Shown here piece by piece: positions 18,432-26,447 of a stretch of DNA of 48,563 bases. Under the pieces are notes generated by a model. The model saw nothing but the letters and a program-made list of their open reading frames with translations, made no database searches and was not told the DNA's origin. The position numbers were made by a program, and so were the translations under genes. Source of the stretch: Ferrovibrio sp. (lineage in GTDB: Bacteria > Pseudomonadota > Alphaproteobacteria > Ferrovibrionales > Ferrovibrionaceae); the NCBI RefSeq assembly GCF_025869515.1, contig NZ_JAOZVR010000095.1:1-48563 (forward strand), in the 5' to 3' direction. The first letter of the stretch is position 1. Each line of letters opens with the position of its first letter.

Positions 18432-20357
18432 TTACGCCGCTTCCGCCTGCGCCTCTTCGAGTTTCGCCTGGGCGTCGAGCCAGGCTTCCTCGGCGCTTTC
18501 CAGCTGCTTCACCAGCTCGCCATGCTGCTTCTGCAGCTCGGCCTGTTTCGCGGCCGACAGCTTCGTATAGGTGTCGGGATCGGCCAGCGTGGCGTCGAGC
18601 CGCATCTTCTCGGTATTGAGTTTCGCCATCGCCTTTTCGGCATTGGTGACGGCGATGCGCAGCGGCGCCAGCGCCTGGCGCGCGGCGGCGGCGGCCTTGC
18701 GGTCGGCTTTCCGGTCGGCGGACGCATCCGCGACCTTGCCGCCGCCTTTCAGCTTCACCGTGGAGACCGTGGCGCGGCGGCGGTCGGCCAGCAGCCGGGC
18801 GTAATCGTCGAGGTCGCCGTCGAAATCCTTCACCGTGCCGTCGCCGACCAGCCAGAAGCGATCCGCGCAGGCCTCGGCCATGTGGCGATCATGGCTGACC
18901 AGGATGACGGCGCCCTTGAACTCGTTCACCGCCTGCACGAGGGCATCGCGCGTATCCATGTCGAGATGGTTGGTCGGTTCGTCGAGGATCAGCAGATGCG
19001 GCGCATGGTAGGTCACCATGGCAAAGAGCAGCCGCGCGCGTTCGCCGCCCGAGAGCTTGCCGGCCACCGTCTGCGCTTTGTCGCGGACCAGGCCGAAGCT
19101 GCCGAGCCGGGTGCGCAGCTGCTCGATGGTCGCGGTCTTCAGCAGGTCCTGCATATGCTCGACCGGCGTGCGGTTTTCATCCAGCACCTCGTCCTGGTCC
19201 TGGGCGAAATAGCCGATGCGCAGCTTGCCGCTTTTCTGCAGCTTGCCGCCCTGCGGTTTCAGCGTGCCGGCGAGAATCTTGGCCAGCGTCGACTTGCCGT
19301 TGCCGTTGGCGCCCAGCATGGCGATGCGGTCTTCCATGTCGATGCGCAGATCGAGGTTGCGCAGCACCGGCTTGTCGGTGACATAGCCGGCGGTGAGATG
19401 ATCCAGCACGATCAGCGGCGGCGGCAGCTCTTCCGGATCGGGCAGGCGGAAGATCACCGTGGGATCTTCGATGGCCGCCGTGATCGGCTGCATCTTGGCC
19501 AGCATCTTGAGCCGGCTCTGCGCCTGGCGTGCCTTGGAGGCGGAGGCACGGAAGCGGGCGACGAACTCTTCCATATGCTTGCGCTGTTCGGCCTGGCGCG
19601 TCGCGAAAGCCGTCTGCTGTTCCATGCGCAGGCGGCGCTCGGTCTCGAAGGTGTCGTAGTTGCCGCGATAGAGCACGAGCTTGGTATTGTCGATATGCAG
19701 GATGTGTTCGATGGCGGAGTTGAGGAAATGCCGGTCGTGGCTGATCAGCAGGAAGGTGCGCGGATAGGTCTTCAGATAGCCTTCGAGCCACAATGAGGCT
19801 TCGAGATCGAGATGGTTGGTCGGCTCGTCCAGCAGCAGCAGGTCCGGCTCGGAGAACAGGCAGGCGGCGAGTGCCACGCGCATGCGCCAGCCGCCGGAGA
19901 AGCTTTCGAGCGGACGGTTCTGCGCCGCCTCGTCGAAGCCGAGGCCCGCCAGGATGACGGCGGCGCGGGCGGGTGCTGTATGGGCATCGATCTCGGCCAG
20001 CCGCATGTGGACTGCGGCGATGCGCTCGGCATCCTCCATGCTGGTGGCGTTTTCAAGCTCGTCGGCCTCGATCAGCAGCGCCTCGCGCTCGGTATCGGCG
20101 GCCAGCACATAGGCGATCGGCGTCATCTCGCCGCCCGGCGGCTCCTGCGGCAGCTTGGCGATCCTGCAGTCGTTGGGCAGCTCCACCCCGCCGGTCTCGG
20201 TCTGCAGCTCGCCGCAGATGATCTTGAACAGCGTCGATTTTCCGGTGCCGTTGCGCCCGACCAGGCCGACCTTGTGCCCGGCCGGGATGGTGGCCGAGAC
20301 ATGGTCCAGCAGCACACGGCCGGCGATCCGGTAGGTCAGTTCGCGAAAGGCAAGCAT
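18432..20357 (-). CDS. ABC-F family ATPase (YheS/Uup-like)
   Basis: 641 aa. ABC-F proteins have two ATPase domains and no membrane part and act on ribosomes. Domain 1: Walker A GRNGTGKST (Lys40), signature SGGWRMR, Walker B LLLDEPTNHLD. A linker rich in Arg/Gln helices follows (METEQQTAFATRQAEQRKHMEEF-like region). Domain 2: GANGNGKST, LSGGERAR, LILDEPTNHLD. A C-terminal Lys/Ala/Glu-rich coiled coil (about residues 530-640) is typical of Uup and YheS. Length is close to E. coli YheS (637). No Shine-Dalgarno site precedes the ATG. Whether it is a resistance or a housekeeping member cannot be told. Confidence 0.93.
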   Translation of the reverse strand: MLAFRELTYRIAGRVLLDHVSATIPAGHKVGLVGRNGTGKSTLFKIICGELQTETGGVELPNDCRIAKLPQEPPGGEMTPIAYVLAADTEREALLIEADELENATSMEDAERIAAVHMRLAEIDAHTAPARAAVILAGLGFDEAAQNRPLESFSGGWRMRVALAACLFSEPDLLLLDEPTNHLDLEASLWLEGYLKTYPRTFLLISHDRHFLNSAIEHILHIDNTKLVLYRGNYDTFETERRLRMEQQTAFATRQAEQRKHMEEFVARFRASASKARQAQSRLKMLAKMQPITAAIEDPTVIFRLPDPEELPPPLIVLDHLTAGYVTDKPVLRNLDLRIDMEDRIAMLGANGNGKSTLAKILAGTLKPQGGKLQKSGKLRIGYFAQDQDEVLDENRTPVEHMQDLLKTATIEQLRTRLGSFGLVRDKAQTVAGKLSGGERARLLFAMVTYHAPHLLILDEPTNHLDMDTRDALVQAVNEFKGAVILVSHDRHMAEACADRFWLVGDGTVKDFDGDLDDYARLLADRRRATVSTVKLKGGGKVADASADRKADRKAAAAARQALAPLRIAVTNAEKAMAKLNTEKMRLDATLADPDTYTKLSAAKQAELQKQHGELVKQLESAEEAWLDAQAKLEEAQAEAA

Positions 20358-20418
20358 TTATAACAACTTAAAGTCGGGGCCGGGCTGGGGAGAGCGGCGG
20401 TTGCGGGGAGGCCGATGG

Positions 20419-20447
20419 TTGCGGGGGCGGAAAGGAGCCTCTATATA
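20419..20447 (+). promoter_or_regulatory. promoter for ndk
   Basis: TTGCGG (20419-20424), a 17-bp spacer and TATATA (20442-20447), followed by an AAAGGA ribosome-binding site and the ndk ATG at 20489. Confidence 0.5.
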
Positions 20448-20488
20448 CCCGCCACCGATTTTTAGCCAAGACCCAAAGGACCTGTAAC

Positions 20489-20911
20489 ATGGCGCTCGAA
20501 CGCACCTTTTCGATCATCAAGCCGGACGCGACCCGCCGCAACCTGACCGGCGCGATCAATGCCAAGATCGAGGCCGCCGGCCTGCGCATCGTGGCGCAGA
20601 AGCGCCTCCACATGAGCAAGGCCCAGGCCGAGAGCTTCTACGGCGTGCACAAGGCCCGCCCGTTCTTCAACGACCTGGTGTCGTTCATGATCTCGGGCCC
20701 GGTCGTCGTGCAGGTGCTGGAAGGCGAGGGCGCCATTGCCAAGTATCGCGACGTGATGGGCGCCACCAACCCGGCCAATGCCGCCCCGGGCACCATCCGC
20801 AAGGATTTCGCCGAGAGCATCGAAGCCAATTCGGTGCACGGCTCGGACGCCGCCGAGACCGCGGCCGTCGAGATCGCCTATTTCTTCGCCGGCACTGAAA
20901 TCGTCGGCTAA
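20489..20911 (+). CDS. ndk: nucleoside diphosphate kinase
   Basis: 140 aa. Transfers the gamma phosphate between nucleoside tri- and diphosphates through a phosphohistidine. The active-site signature NSVHGSD contains the catalytic His (about residue 117); [12 protein letters not shown] at the N-terminus and the [14 protein letters not shown] core are standard. Monocistronic: its own promoter and a clear terminator. Confidence 0.97.
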   Translation: MALERTFSIIKPDATRRNLTGAINAKIEAAGLRIVAQKRLHMSKAQAESFYGVHKARPFFNDLVSFMISGPVVVQVLEGEGAIAKYRDVMGATNPANAAPGTIRKDFAESIEANSVHGSDAAETAAVEIAYFFAGTEIVG

Positions 20912-20943
20912 AGACATCCTTTCAGTCTCCGGACTGAGCGAAG

Positions 20944-20970
20944 GCCCGGCAGCAATGCCGGGCTTTTTTT
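20944..20970 (+). terminator. intrinsic terminator of ndk
   Basis: GCCCGGCA (20944-20951), loop GCAA, TGCCGGGC (20956-20963), then seven T. Perfect 8-bp stem 32 bp after the ndk stop. Confidence 0.92.
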
Positions 20971-21000
20971 GTTGGGGGAGCCCCTTCCACTTCAAAAACC

Positions 21001-21089
21001 GTCACCCTCGGCCTTGTGCCGAGGGTCCATCCCAACCCTCCGCGCCTCGGCGCGCGCAGACAGACCCTCGGAATAAATCCGAGGGTGAC
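21001..21089. repeat. pair of palindromic REP-like elements
   Basis: GTCACCCTCGG-(loop)-CCGAGGGT at 21001-21027 and ACCCTCGG-(loop)-CCGAGGGTGAC ending at 21089, in inverted orientation. Left edge of the accessory segment between ndk and purN. From 20971 to 21643 I see no gene: only this pair, a 10-bp palindrome GTGATATCAC (21123-21132), two tandem-repeat arrays and a possible promoter. Confidence 0.8.
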
Positions 21090-21157
21090 ATGGGGGCTGC
21101 GGGGAGAGGCGGCCCGCCGGCGTGATATCACCGATATCAAAATGACCGTTTGAGTCC

Positions 21158-21262
21158 CGTTCATATCCATTCCGATACGAGTGAGTCCCATTCGGTGCTG
21201 AATGCGTCCCATTCAGTGCTGAGTCAGGTCCATTCGGTGCCGAGTCAGGTCCATCGGCGCCC
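21158..21262. repeat. five imperfect 21-bp tandem repeats
   Basis: Units begin at 21158 (most diverged), 21179, 21200, 21221 and 21242. Approximate core: GAGTCAGGTCCATTCGGTGCC, with about 12-18 of 21 positions kept between neighbours. Because 21 is divisible by three, the plus strand reads as a 7-residue repeat (SHSVLNA, SHSVLSQ, VHSVPSQ) in a 61-codon frame from 21150; I see no ribosome-binding site or homology that makes this a gene. Confidence 0.8.
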
Positions 21263-21270
21263 GAACCTCA

Positions 21271-21391
21271 TTCCGGCCCGTTTGCGCCCGTTTCGCTTCG
21301 TTCGGGTTCGTTTTGGTTCGTTCCGCCCCGTTTGAGGCTCGTTTGGGTTCGTTTGGGCTCGTTCGGCTTCGTTGGCGTTCGTTGCGGTTCG
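21271..21391. repeat. twelve imperfect 10-bp tandem repeats
   Basis: Twelve consecutive units in register, all 10 bp except one of 11 (21331-21341). Consensus TTtGGgTTCG; examples TTCGGGTTCG, TTTTGGTTCG, TTTGGGTTCG, TTTGGGCTCG, TTCGGCTTCG. The third position and positions 5-6 vary; the TT start and CG end are almost invariant. The period is not a multiple of three, so all minus-strand frames show similar Asn/Glu/Arg/Thr-rich translations that should not be called genes. Confidence 0.85.
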
Positions 21392-21518
21392 CGGCGCACC
21401 CTTCGCGCGGTCGTTGTCCAGGCGGGCAAAGCATTCCCGCGCCGCGCCCTTGTGAGCCGGGCGGGTGAACACATCCGTATTCACGATGTCCAATACACTC
21501 ACACAGTATATTCTCTAT

Positions 21519-21548
21519 TTGTTCTTTTTCAACCGGAAAAACTATAGT
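21519..21548 (+). promoter_or_regulatory. AT-rich candidate promoter before the RelA/SpoT remnant
   Basis: TTGTTC (21519-21524), an 18-bp spacer and TATAGT (21543-21548), in a stretch markedly richer in A+T than the rest of the window. Only the -10 match is good. Confidence 0.35.
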
Positions 21549-21643
21549 AAAAGAGGAATTCCAGTTTCTTCCCCACTTTGGGGCATTCAAAGCCATGGGC
21601 ACTGCTTGGGTCGCTCCTTGGTGCCACAGTTAGCGCGGATAAG

Positions 21644-22256
21644 ATGAACATCGACGAATACTGTCAGATAGGGCATGCACGCTACGCAGAATTTTGCGAA
21701 GTCGTAGCTGCTATTCTGACAGCGGCAATTACGGCACATGATCAAAAGATGATGTTCCAGCCTATTCAGCGAAGAGCAAAAGATTCTGAATCGCTGCGCA
21801 AGAAACTGCCCCAAAGATCAAAGATCGACCCTGAGAAGATTGAAGACGATATAAAGGATTTGGCGGGTTAAGGCGCAAATCTCCAGCGGCGATCAGGAGG
21901 CTCTAATATTTGTTGCTTTGCTGCTGCGCGAATATGATGGGGACCCGGCAATTGATCCGATCTGCATGGATGTAGTTAACGCGCTTCCAGAAGGTGACAA
22001 ATTACTTGGTGAAGTCCGAGTGGCGATTGAGAGTAGTGGTGTGCTTCACGGTGAGTTCGGTCGTGTCGAAATGTTGAAAGACAGGAAGCGGCGGATAACG
22101 GCTTGGTTAAGCGATCCTCGCGAGAAGGTCAGGCGTTTTTCTGATGCCTTCATCAAGCAACTCGACAACCAAATAGCATCGGAACAACAGGCTGTTGAAG
22201 ATGAAGTGGCTGCGATGAAACATAAGTACGGTAAAGATGAATCAGGTGCGATTTAG
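21644..22256 (+). pseudogene. RelA/SpoT-domain protein remnant, internally deleted and frameshifted
   Basis: The first part (21644-21871, 75 codons) starts MNIDEYCQIGHARY and includes QPIQRRAKDSESLRKKL ... IEDDIKDLAG, the beginning of a RelA/SpoT nucleotidyltransferase domain. It stops exactly where the family continues with the synthetase core (LAGVR...). A different frame then opens without an initiator from about 21873 (QISSGDQEALIFVALLLREYDGD) and runs to 22256. It ends in an amphipathic, charged tail (KVRRFSDAFIKQLDNQIASEQ) that looks like the C-terminus of a larger protein. The simplest reading is one long gene that lost its middle, leaving both ends fused out of frame. Composition is AT-rich compared with neighbours, suggesting transfer. 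The catalytic core is missing, so no alarmone synthesis is expected. Alternatively these are two unrelated small genes. Confidence 0.55.
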
Positions 22257-22265
22257 AGGCTCGGG

Positions 22266-22523
22266 TTAATTAGCGCTTCGTCCGTCGTAACTGCCTGTGA
22301 CCCGCACCCGCTGCTCGTCGATGCTCAGTCGCCCCTCGGCCAGCAGGCGCAGCGCCTGCGGATACAGCACATGCTCCTGTTCCAGCACGGCCGCCGCCAC
22401 AGCCTCGGCCGTCGCCTCCGGCTGCGCGATGATCGGGCCTTCGTCCATTTCCGGGCTGACGAAATGTACGCTGCAGCCGGTGAAACGCACGCCGCTGGCC
22501 ATCACGTACTCATACACCTGCAT
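22266..22523 (-). pseudogene. displaced 3' fragment of purN
   Basis: An 85-codon frame whose residues 9-75 match the end of the resident PurN (VRFTGCSVHFVSPEMDEGP through LAEGRLSI). The preceding residues (MQVYEYVMASG) are unrelated, and the last 13 (VRVTGSYDGRSAN and neighbours) differ from the resident end. It lacks the glycine-rich and catalytic N-terminal parts and cannot be an active transformylase. Same orientation as purN, 1.1 kb downstream of its stop. The arrangement resembles the displaced gene end left after insertion or duplication at the 3' end of a target gene. Confidence 0.8.
22348..22501. repeat. 154-bp direct repeat, copy 1 (in the purN fragment)
   Basis: By eye this is identical base for base to 23634-23787 in purN. 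The next ~48 bp toward the purN stop also align but with many differences. The interval from one copy to the next is 1286 bp. Confidence 0.85.
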
Positions 22524-22628
22524 GCGTCATAGACCGGTCCGTTTGTCGCCCTGCGCTGCCGCGCGATGTGGGATGATCTCGACGGCAAACTGCGGCAGGA
22601 TGGAGTGCTGCCAGCCAGGTGAGCGGTC

Positions 22629-23342
22629 ATGCGAAAACTGAAAATCGACCAGCCCGAGATTGTGAAGGTCCAAAGACTGATGCGTCCCTCGATGCTCAGC
22701 CGATATGTCTGCCTGAGTCCGCTGGACTGGAAACTGTTCGCGACGGCGTTGGAAGATGCCTTCCCGGATGCGATCTACAGTCGCAAGCTGACCATCGAGG
22801 AAGAAATCGGTGCCGAGCGGCCGGAACCCCGCCTTGAGCGCAAGCTGTGTCGCCCGGACCCGGATGGCCCTGCCGGCATCGCCGCGAAGGGGCCGAACCA
22901 GATGCATTTCGGGCCGGCGACGGAACTTGTTGTGGAAAAGGACGGCCGCTGGCTCATCACTGTTGACGGATTATTCTGGCCGAAAATGTTTGTGGGACGA
23001 CCAGGCGAGCCTACGCCGGCTGATGCGCATGGTCCCGAGCGGCGGCGGGAAGGGCAAATTCAGATTCACTTGGCCCCGCACCACAAAGGCCATGCGCGTT
23101 TTGCGCGGCAGATCTATCGGCTGCTGGCGCAGTTCACCACGAACGAACGACAGGTTCTGGTGGGCTATCCCCATTACGACGTGCTGCCGCAGCCGCCGCG
23201 GCCTTTGTTTGGGCTCTGGATCGGCCATGACGCACTGCGCTGGGCGCGCGAAGACCCGAAGCGGTTGCTGGCTTATGAATGGTCGCCGATGTCAACGCGC
23301 ACGCCTGACAATCTGGGATACGGCTATCGGCCGAAAGACTGA
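22629..23342 (+). CDS. hypothetical protein, no recognised family
   Basis: 237 aa. I do not recognise it. The ATG at 22629 follows AGGTGAG with good spacing, and codon use is like the host genome rather than the AT-rich remnant next door. No signal peptide or membrane segment is apparent. The protein is rich in Pro, Arg and His, with a central stretch QIQIHLAPHHKGHARFARQIYRLLAQF and a C-terminal part LFGLWIGHDALRWAREDPKR. It sits alone between the displaced purN end and the resident purN. It could be cargo of a small insertion; no function can be assigned. Confidence 0.6.
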   Translation: MRKLKIDQPEIVKVQRLMRPSMLSRYVCLSPLDWKLFATALEDAFPDAIYSRKLTIEEEIGAERPEPRLERKLCRPDPDGPAGIAAKGPNQMHFGPATELVVEKDGRWLITVDGLFWPKMFVGRPGEPTPADAHGPERRREGQIQIHLAPHHKGHARFARQIYRLLAQFTTNERQVLVGYPHYDVLPQPPRPLFGLWIGHDALRWAREDPKRLLAYEWSPMSTRTPDNLGYGYRPKD

Positions 23343-23415
23343 GGCAGGGATCGGACGTGAGACTGCGCATGGTGCACGCACCGACAAGAGGCAGTCCCGA
23401 ATAAACCAAACGCGT

Positions 23416-23530
23416 GGATGCCCGGGGCAAGCCCGGGCATGACGGTGGGGAGATGGAAGAGAGCGTGATGGCCAGTCCATCCGCGATGCGGAATGCGCAG
23501 ATGGACCCTCGGGTCAAGCCCGAGGGTGAC
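23416..23530. repeat. pair of palindromic REP-like elements
   Basis: GGATGCCCGGGGCAAGCCCG with its partner ending GGGCATGAC at 23416-23443, and ACCCTCGGG TCAAG CCCGAGGGT GAC at 23505-23530. They mark the right edge of the accessory segment, just before the purN stop. Confidence 0.8.
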
Positions 23531-23575
23531 GAGTGGCGGGTGGCCGAGATTAGTGTTGTGCCGGAGACAGCGCGG

Positions 23576-24172
23576 TCAGGCTTTCACCCGCACCCTTTGC
23601 CCCTCGATGCTCAGCCGTCCCTCGGCGAGCAGCCGCAGCGCCTGCGGATACAGCACATGCTCCTGTTCCAGCACGGCCGCCGCCACAGCCTCGGCCGTCG
23701 CCTCCGGCTGCGCGATGATCGGGCCTTCGTCCATTTCCGGGCTGACGAAATGTACGCTGCAGCCGGTGAAACGCACGCCGCTGGCCACCACGCGCGCATG
23801 CACATCGGTGCCCTTGAAGGCCGGCAGCAGCGAGGGATGGATGTTGATCATGCGGCCGTACCAGGCCTGCACAAACTCAGTCGTCAGCAGCCGCATGAAG
23901 CCGGCAAGACAGAGGAGTTCGATGCCGTTTGCTTTGAGCGCCGCATCCATTTCGGCGTCGAATTCCGCGCGGTCTTTACCCTTGCTCGGGATCACCAGTG
24001 TCGCGATGCCGGCGGCGCGCGCGATCTCCAGCCCTTCGGCCTCGGGTTTGTTGCTGAGCACCAGGGCGATGCGGGCCGGATAGTCGTCGGCTGCGGCGGC
24101 GTCGATCAGCGCGCGCAGGTTGCTGCCGCGCCCGGAGATCAGCACGGCGACAGCACGTTTGCCGGCAGTCAT
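23576..24172 (-). CDS. purN: phosphoribosylglycinamide formyltransferase
   Basis: 198 aa. Transfers formyl from 10-formyl-THF to GAR, step 3 of purine synthesis. ISGRGSNLRALIDA is the substrate loop near the N-terminus; the catalytic set is in INIHPSLLPAFKG, the conserved His in GCSVHFV, and the Asp in MDEGPII. The ATG at 24172 lies 5 nt after the purM stop. Its last third is duplicated at 22.3-22.5 kb; the resident copy is complete. Confidence 0.95.
   Translation of the reverse strand: MTAGKRAVAVLISGRGSNLRALIDAAAADDYPARIALVLSNKPEAEGLEIARAAGIATLVIPSKGKDRAEFDAEMDAALKANGIELLCLAGFMRLLTTEFVQAWYGRMINIHPSLLPAFKGTDVHARVVASGVRFTGCSVHFVSPEMDEGPIIAQPEATAEAVAAAVLEQEHVLYPQALRLLAEGRLSIEGQRVRVKA
23634..23787. 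repeat. 154-bp direct repeat, copy 2 (inside purN)
   Basis: Partner of 22348-22501. Lies in the last third of the functional purN gene. Confidence 0.85.
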
Positions 24173-24177
24173 GGAGC

Positions 24178-25257
24178 TTAGTTCCAGGCCGTGTCGCAGT
24201 TGCGCATGCTGACCATCGGCTCGGCCTGCGTGTCCTGCTGCGCCTCGATCACGCCAAGCCGCGACACCGTCTCGCCGGCGGCTTTCAGCTTGGCGATCAC
24301 GGTGTCGGCTTTTTCCTTGGCCACAACCACAACCAGCCCGATGCCGCAGTTGAACGCCCGCGCCATCTCGGCGTCGTCGATCCTGCCCGCCGCCTTGAGC
24401 CATTTGAACACCGGCGGCAAAGTCCAGCCGGCGGCATCCACGATGGCATCGGTGCCGTCGGGCAGCACGCGCGGGATATTGTCGACCAGGCCGCCGCCGG
24501 TGATATGCGCCATCGCCTTGATCAGGCCCTCGCGCACCAGCGGCATGCAACTTTTCACGTAGATGCGCGTTGGGACCATGAGGATTTCCGCCAGCGGCTT
24601 CGACGGCTCGAAGGGGGCGGGAGACTCGAAGGAGAGGCCGTTATCGGCAATCACCTTGCGCACCAGCGAGAATCCGTTCGAATGCACGCCCGACGACGCG
24701 AGGCCAAGCAGCACGTCGCCCGGCTTTACATTCTGTGGCAGCAGGCGGCCGCGTTCGGCGGCGCCGACGGCAAAGCCGGCGAGGTCGTAATCCTTGGCGG
24801 CATACATGCCGGGCATTTCGGCGGTCTCGCCGCCGGTCAGCGCGCAGCCGGCCTGGCGGCAGCCCTCGGCGATGCCGGCGACGACGCGGCGGGCGACGTC
24901 CACTTCCAGCTTGCCGGTGGCGTAATAGTCGAGGAAGAACAGCGGCTCGGCGCCCTGCACCAGGATGTCGTTGACCACCATGGCGACCAGGTCGACGCCA
25001 ACGCCGTCATGGCGGCCGGTCTCGATGGCGATCTTCAGCTTGGTGCCGACGCCGTCGGTCGACGAGACCAGGATCGGGTCGGTGAAGCCGGCGGCCTTCA
25101 GGTCGAACAGCGCGCCGAAGCCGCCGAGCGAGGCATCGGCGCCCTTGCGGCGGGTGGAGGCGGCGAGCGGCTTGATCGCATCGACCAGGGCCTCGCCAGC
25201 GTCGATATCGACACCAGCGGCCTTATAAAGCGGCGACGTGTTGATGATGGCCTCCAC
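24178..25257 (-). CDS. purM: phosphoribosylformylglycinamidine cyclo-ligase (AIR synthetase)
   Basis: 359 aa. ATP-dependent ring closure of FGAM to AIR, step 5 of purine synthesis. Family marks: [59 protein letters not shown], and [18 protein letters not shown]. It begins with GTG at 25257; no in-frame ATG exists upstream. purM-purN is the usual alphaproteobacterial pair. Confidence 0.96.
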   Translation of the reverse strand: MEAIINTSPLYKAAGVDIDAGEALVDAIKPLAASTRRKGADASLGGFGALFDLKAAGFTDPILVSSTDGVGTKLKIAIETGRHDGVGVDLVAMVVNDILVQGAEPLFFLDYYATGKLEVDVARRVVAGIAEGCRQAGCALTGGETAEMPGMYAAKDYDLAGFAVGAAERGRLLPQNVKPGDVLLGLASSGVHSNGFSLVRKVIADNGLSFESPAPFEPSKPLAEILMVPTRIYVKSCMPLVREGLIKAMAHITGGGLVDNIPRVLPDGTDAIVDAAGWTLPPVFKWLKAAGRIDDAEMARAFNCGIGLVVVVAKEKADTVIAKLKAAGETVSRLGVIEAQQDTQAEPMVSMRNCDTAWN

Positions 25258-25292
25258 GGCGGGTAGACTGAAGGGCGCTCGGCAATTGTGGC

Positions 25293-25320
25293 AACATACT
25301 TATTCCCCCTGTGTTTGCAA
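25293..25320 (-). promoter_or_regulatory. candidate promoter for purM-purN
   Basis: On the minus strand TTGCAA (25320-25315), a 16-bp spacer and TATGTT (25298-25293). It overlaps the first codons of the divergent DUF2066 gene. I saw no clear purine-repressor or riboswitch element here. Confidence 0.35.
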
Positions 25321-26447
25321 TGCTCCTCCGTAGCCCGCTAAGGGCCTGTATTCATGTGCTTTTCACGTCATTCCTGGCCCTGGGCGCGGGTTTGGCCGCC
25401 CATGCCCAGACGACTCCGCAGACCAGCCGGGCCATTGATCCGTTCAGCGTGTCGGGCATTGCCGTGGATGCCAGCGCCGACAGCGCCGCCGCGGCCCGGC
25501 CGCTGGCGCTCGCCGAAGGCCAGCGCCGCGCCTTCACCGTGCTGCTGCGCCGCCTGACCCTGCCCGAGGATGCCGGCCGGCTGCCGCGCCCGAGCGAGGC
25601 CCTGCTCAACGAGGTGGTGGCCGGTTTCGGCATCGACGAGGAACGCACCTCGGCGACCCGCTATATCGGCAAGATCACCGTCACCTTCCGCGCCGATGCG
25701 GTGCGCCGCCTGCTGCAGGACAACAAGCTGCCCTATTCGGAAACCGCCAGCCGGCCGGTGCTGCTGGTGCCGGTCTGGCAGGCGGCCGAGGGCGCGAAAC
25801 TGTGGGAGGCCGACAATCCCTGGCGCGAGGCCTGGCTGAAACGGCCGGAGACCGAGGGCGGCCTGGTGCCGCTCAGCATCGCGCCGGCCATGACAAATGG
25901 CCCGTCGCTGGAGCGGCTGTACGGCAACCCGGACGAGCTGCGCGGCCTGATGCGGCGCGGCAATTTCGACGATGCGCTGCTGGTGGCCGCCACGCTGCAG
26001 CAGGCCGATCCGGGCAATATCCGCGTCGATATCCAGATCCAGCACCAGGGCGAGGCCGGCTTCCTCGGCACGACGGAAGCTTTCACCGCCCAGTATAGCT
26101 TTACGGGCGGCACCCAGGAGGAAACGCTGCTGAGCGCCGCCATCGAGATCGGCCGCCGCATCGAGGCGCGCTGGAAAGCCGCCAGCGTGATCGACCTGGA
26201 AAAGCAGGGCCAGCTCAGCGTCGCCGCCGGCTTCGACGGCCTGGCCGACTGGAACCGGCTGCGCAACGCGCTGGCCGCCGTGCCGATCGTGCGCAAGGTG
26301 GAGGTGCTGCAGGTGTCGCATCGCGATGCCCAGCTGCTGCTCGATTTCTATGGCGAGGTTGCCCAGCTCAGCACCGCGCTGGCGCAGCGCAACATCGTGC
26401 TGCAGCAGCGCGACGGCTTCTGGGACATGCGGAGCCGCAAGCCATGA
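25311..26447 (+). CDS. DUF2066-family exported protein
   Basis: 378 aa. Family of unknown function, widespread in Proteobacteria next to purM and perM. An N-terminal signal sequence (hydrophobic stretch about residues 12-32, cleavage near AAHAQ) precedes a domain beginning FSVSGIAVDASADSAAAARPLALAEGQRRAF and the pattern RYIGKITVTFRADAVRRLL. GTG at 25311 and ATG at 25320 are both possible starts. Overlaps perM by ATGA. Confidence 0.85.
   Translation: MFAMLLRSPLRACIHVLFTSFLALGAGLAAHAQTTPQTSRAIDPFSVSGIAVDASADSAAAARPLALAEGQRRAFTVLLRRLTLPEDAGRLPRPSEALLNEVVAGFGIDEERTSATRYIGKITVTFRADAVRRLLQDNKLPYSETASRPVLLVPVWQAAEGAKLWEADNPWREAWLKRPETEGGLVPLSIAPAMTNGPSLERLYGNPDELRGLMRRGNFDDALLVAATLQQADPGNIRVDIQIQHQGEAGFLGTTEAFTAQYSFTGGTQEETLLSAAIEIGRRIEARWKAASVIDLEKQGQLSVAAGFDGLADWNRLRNALAAVPIVRKVEVLQVSHRDAQLLLDFYGEVAQLSTALAQRNIVLQQRDGFWDMRSRKP

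Noticed and set aside
21158..21391. CRISPR array
   Set aside because: Repeats are contiguous with no unique spacers, too short (21 and 10 bp), and no cas genes are present.
21213..21602. Minus-strand ORFs with Asn/Glu/Arg/Thr-rich repeats
   Set aside because: The same kind of protein appears in three frames because the DNA has a 10-bp period; this is repeat DNA, not coding.
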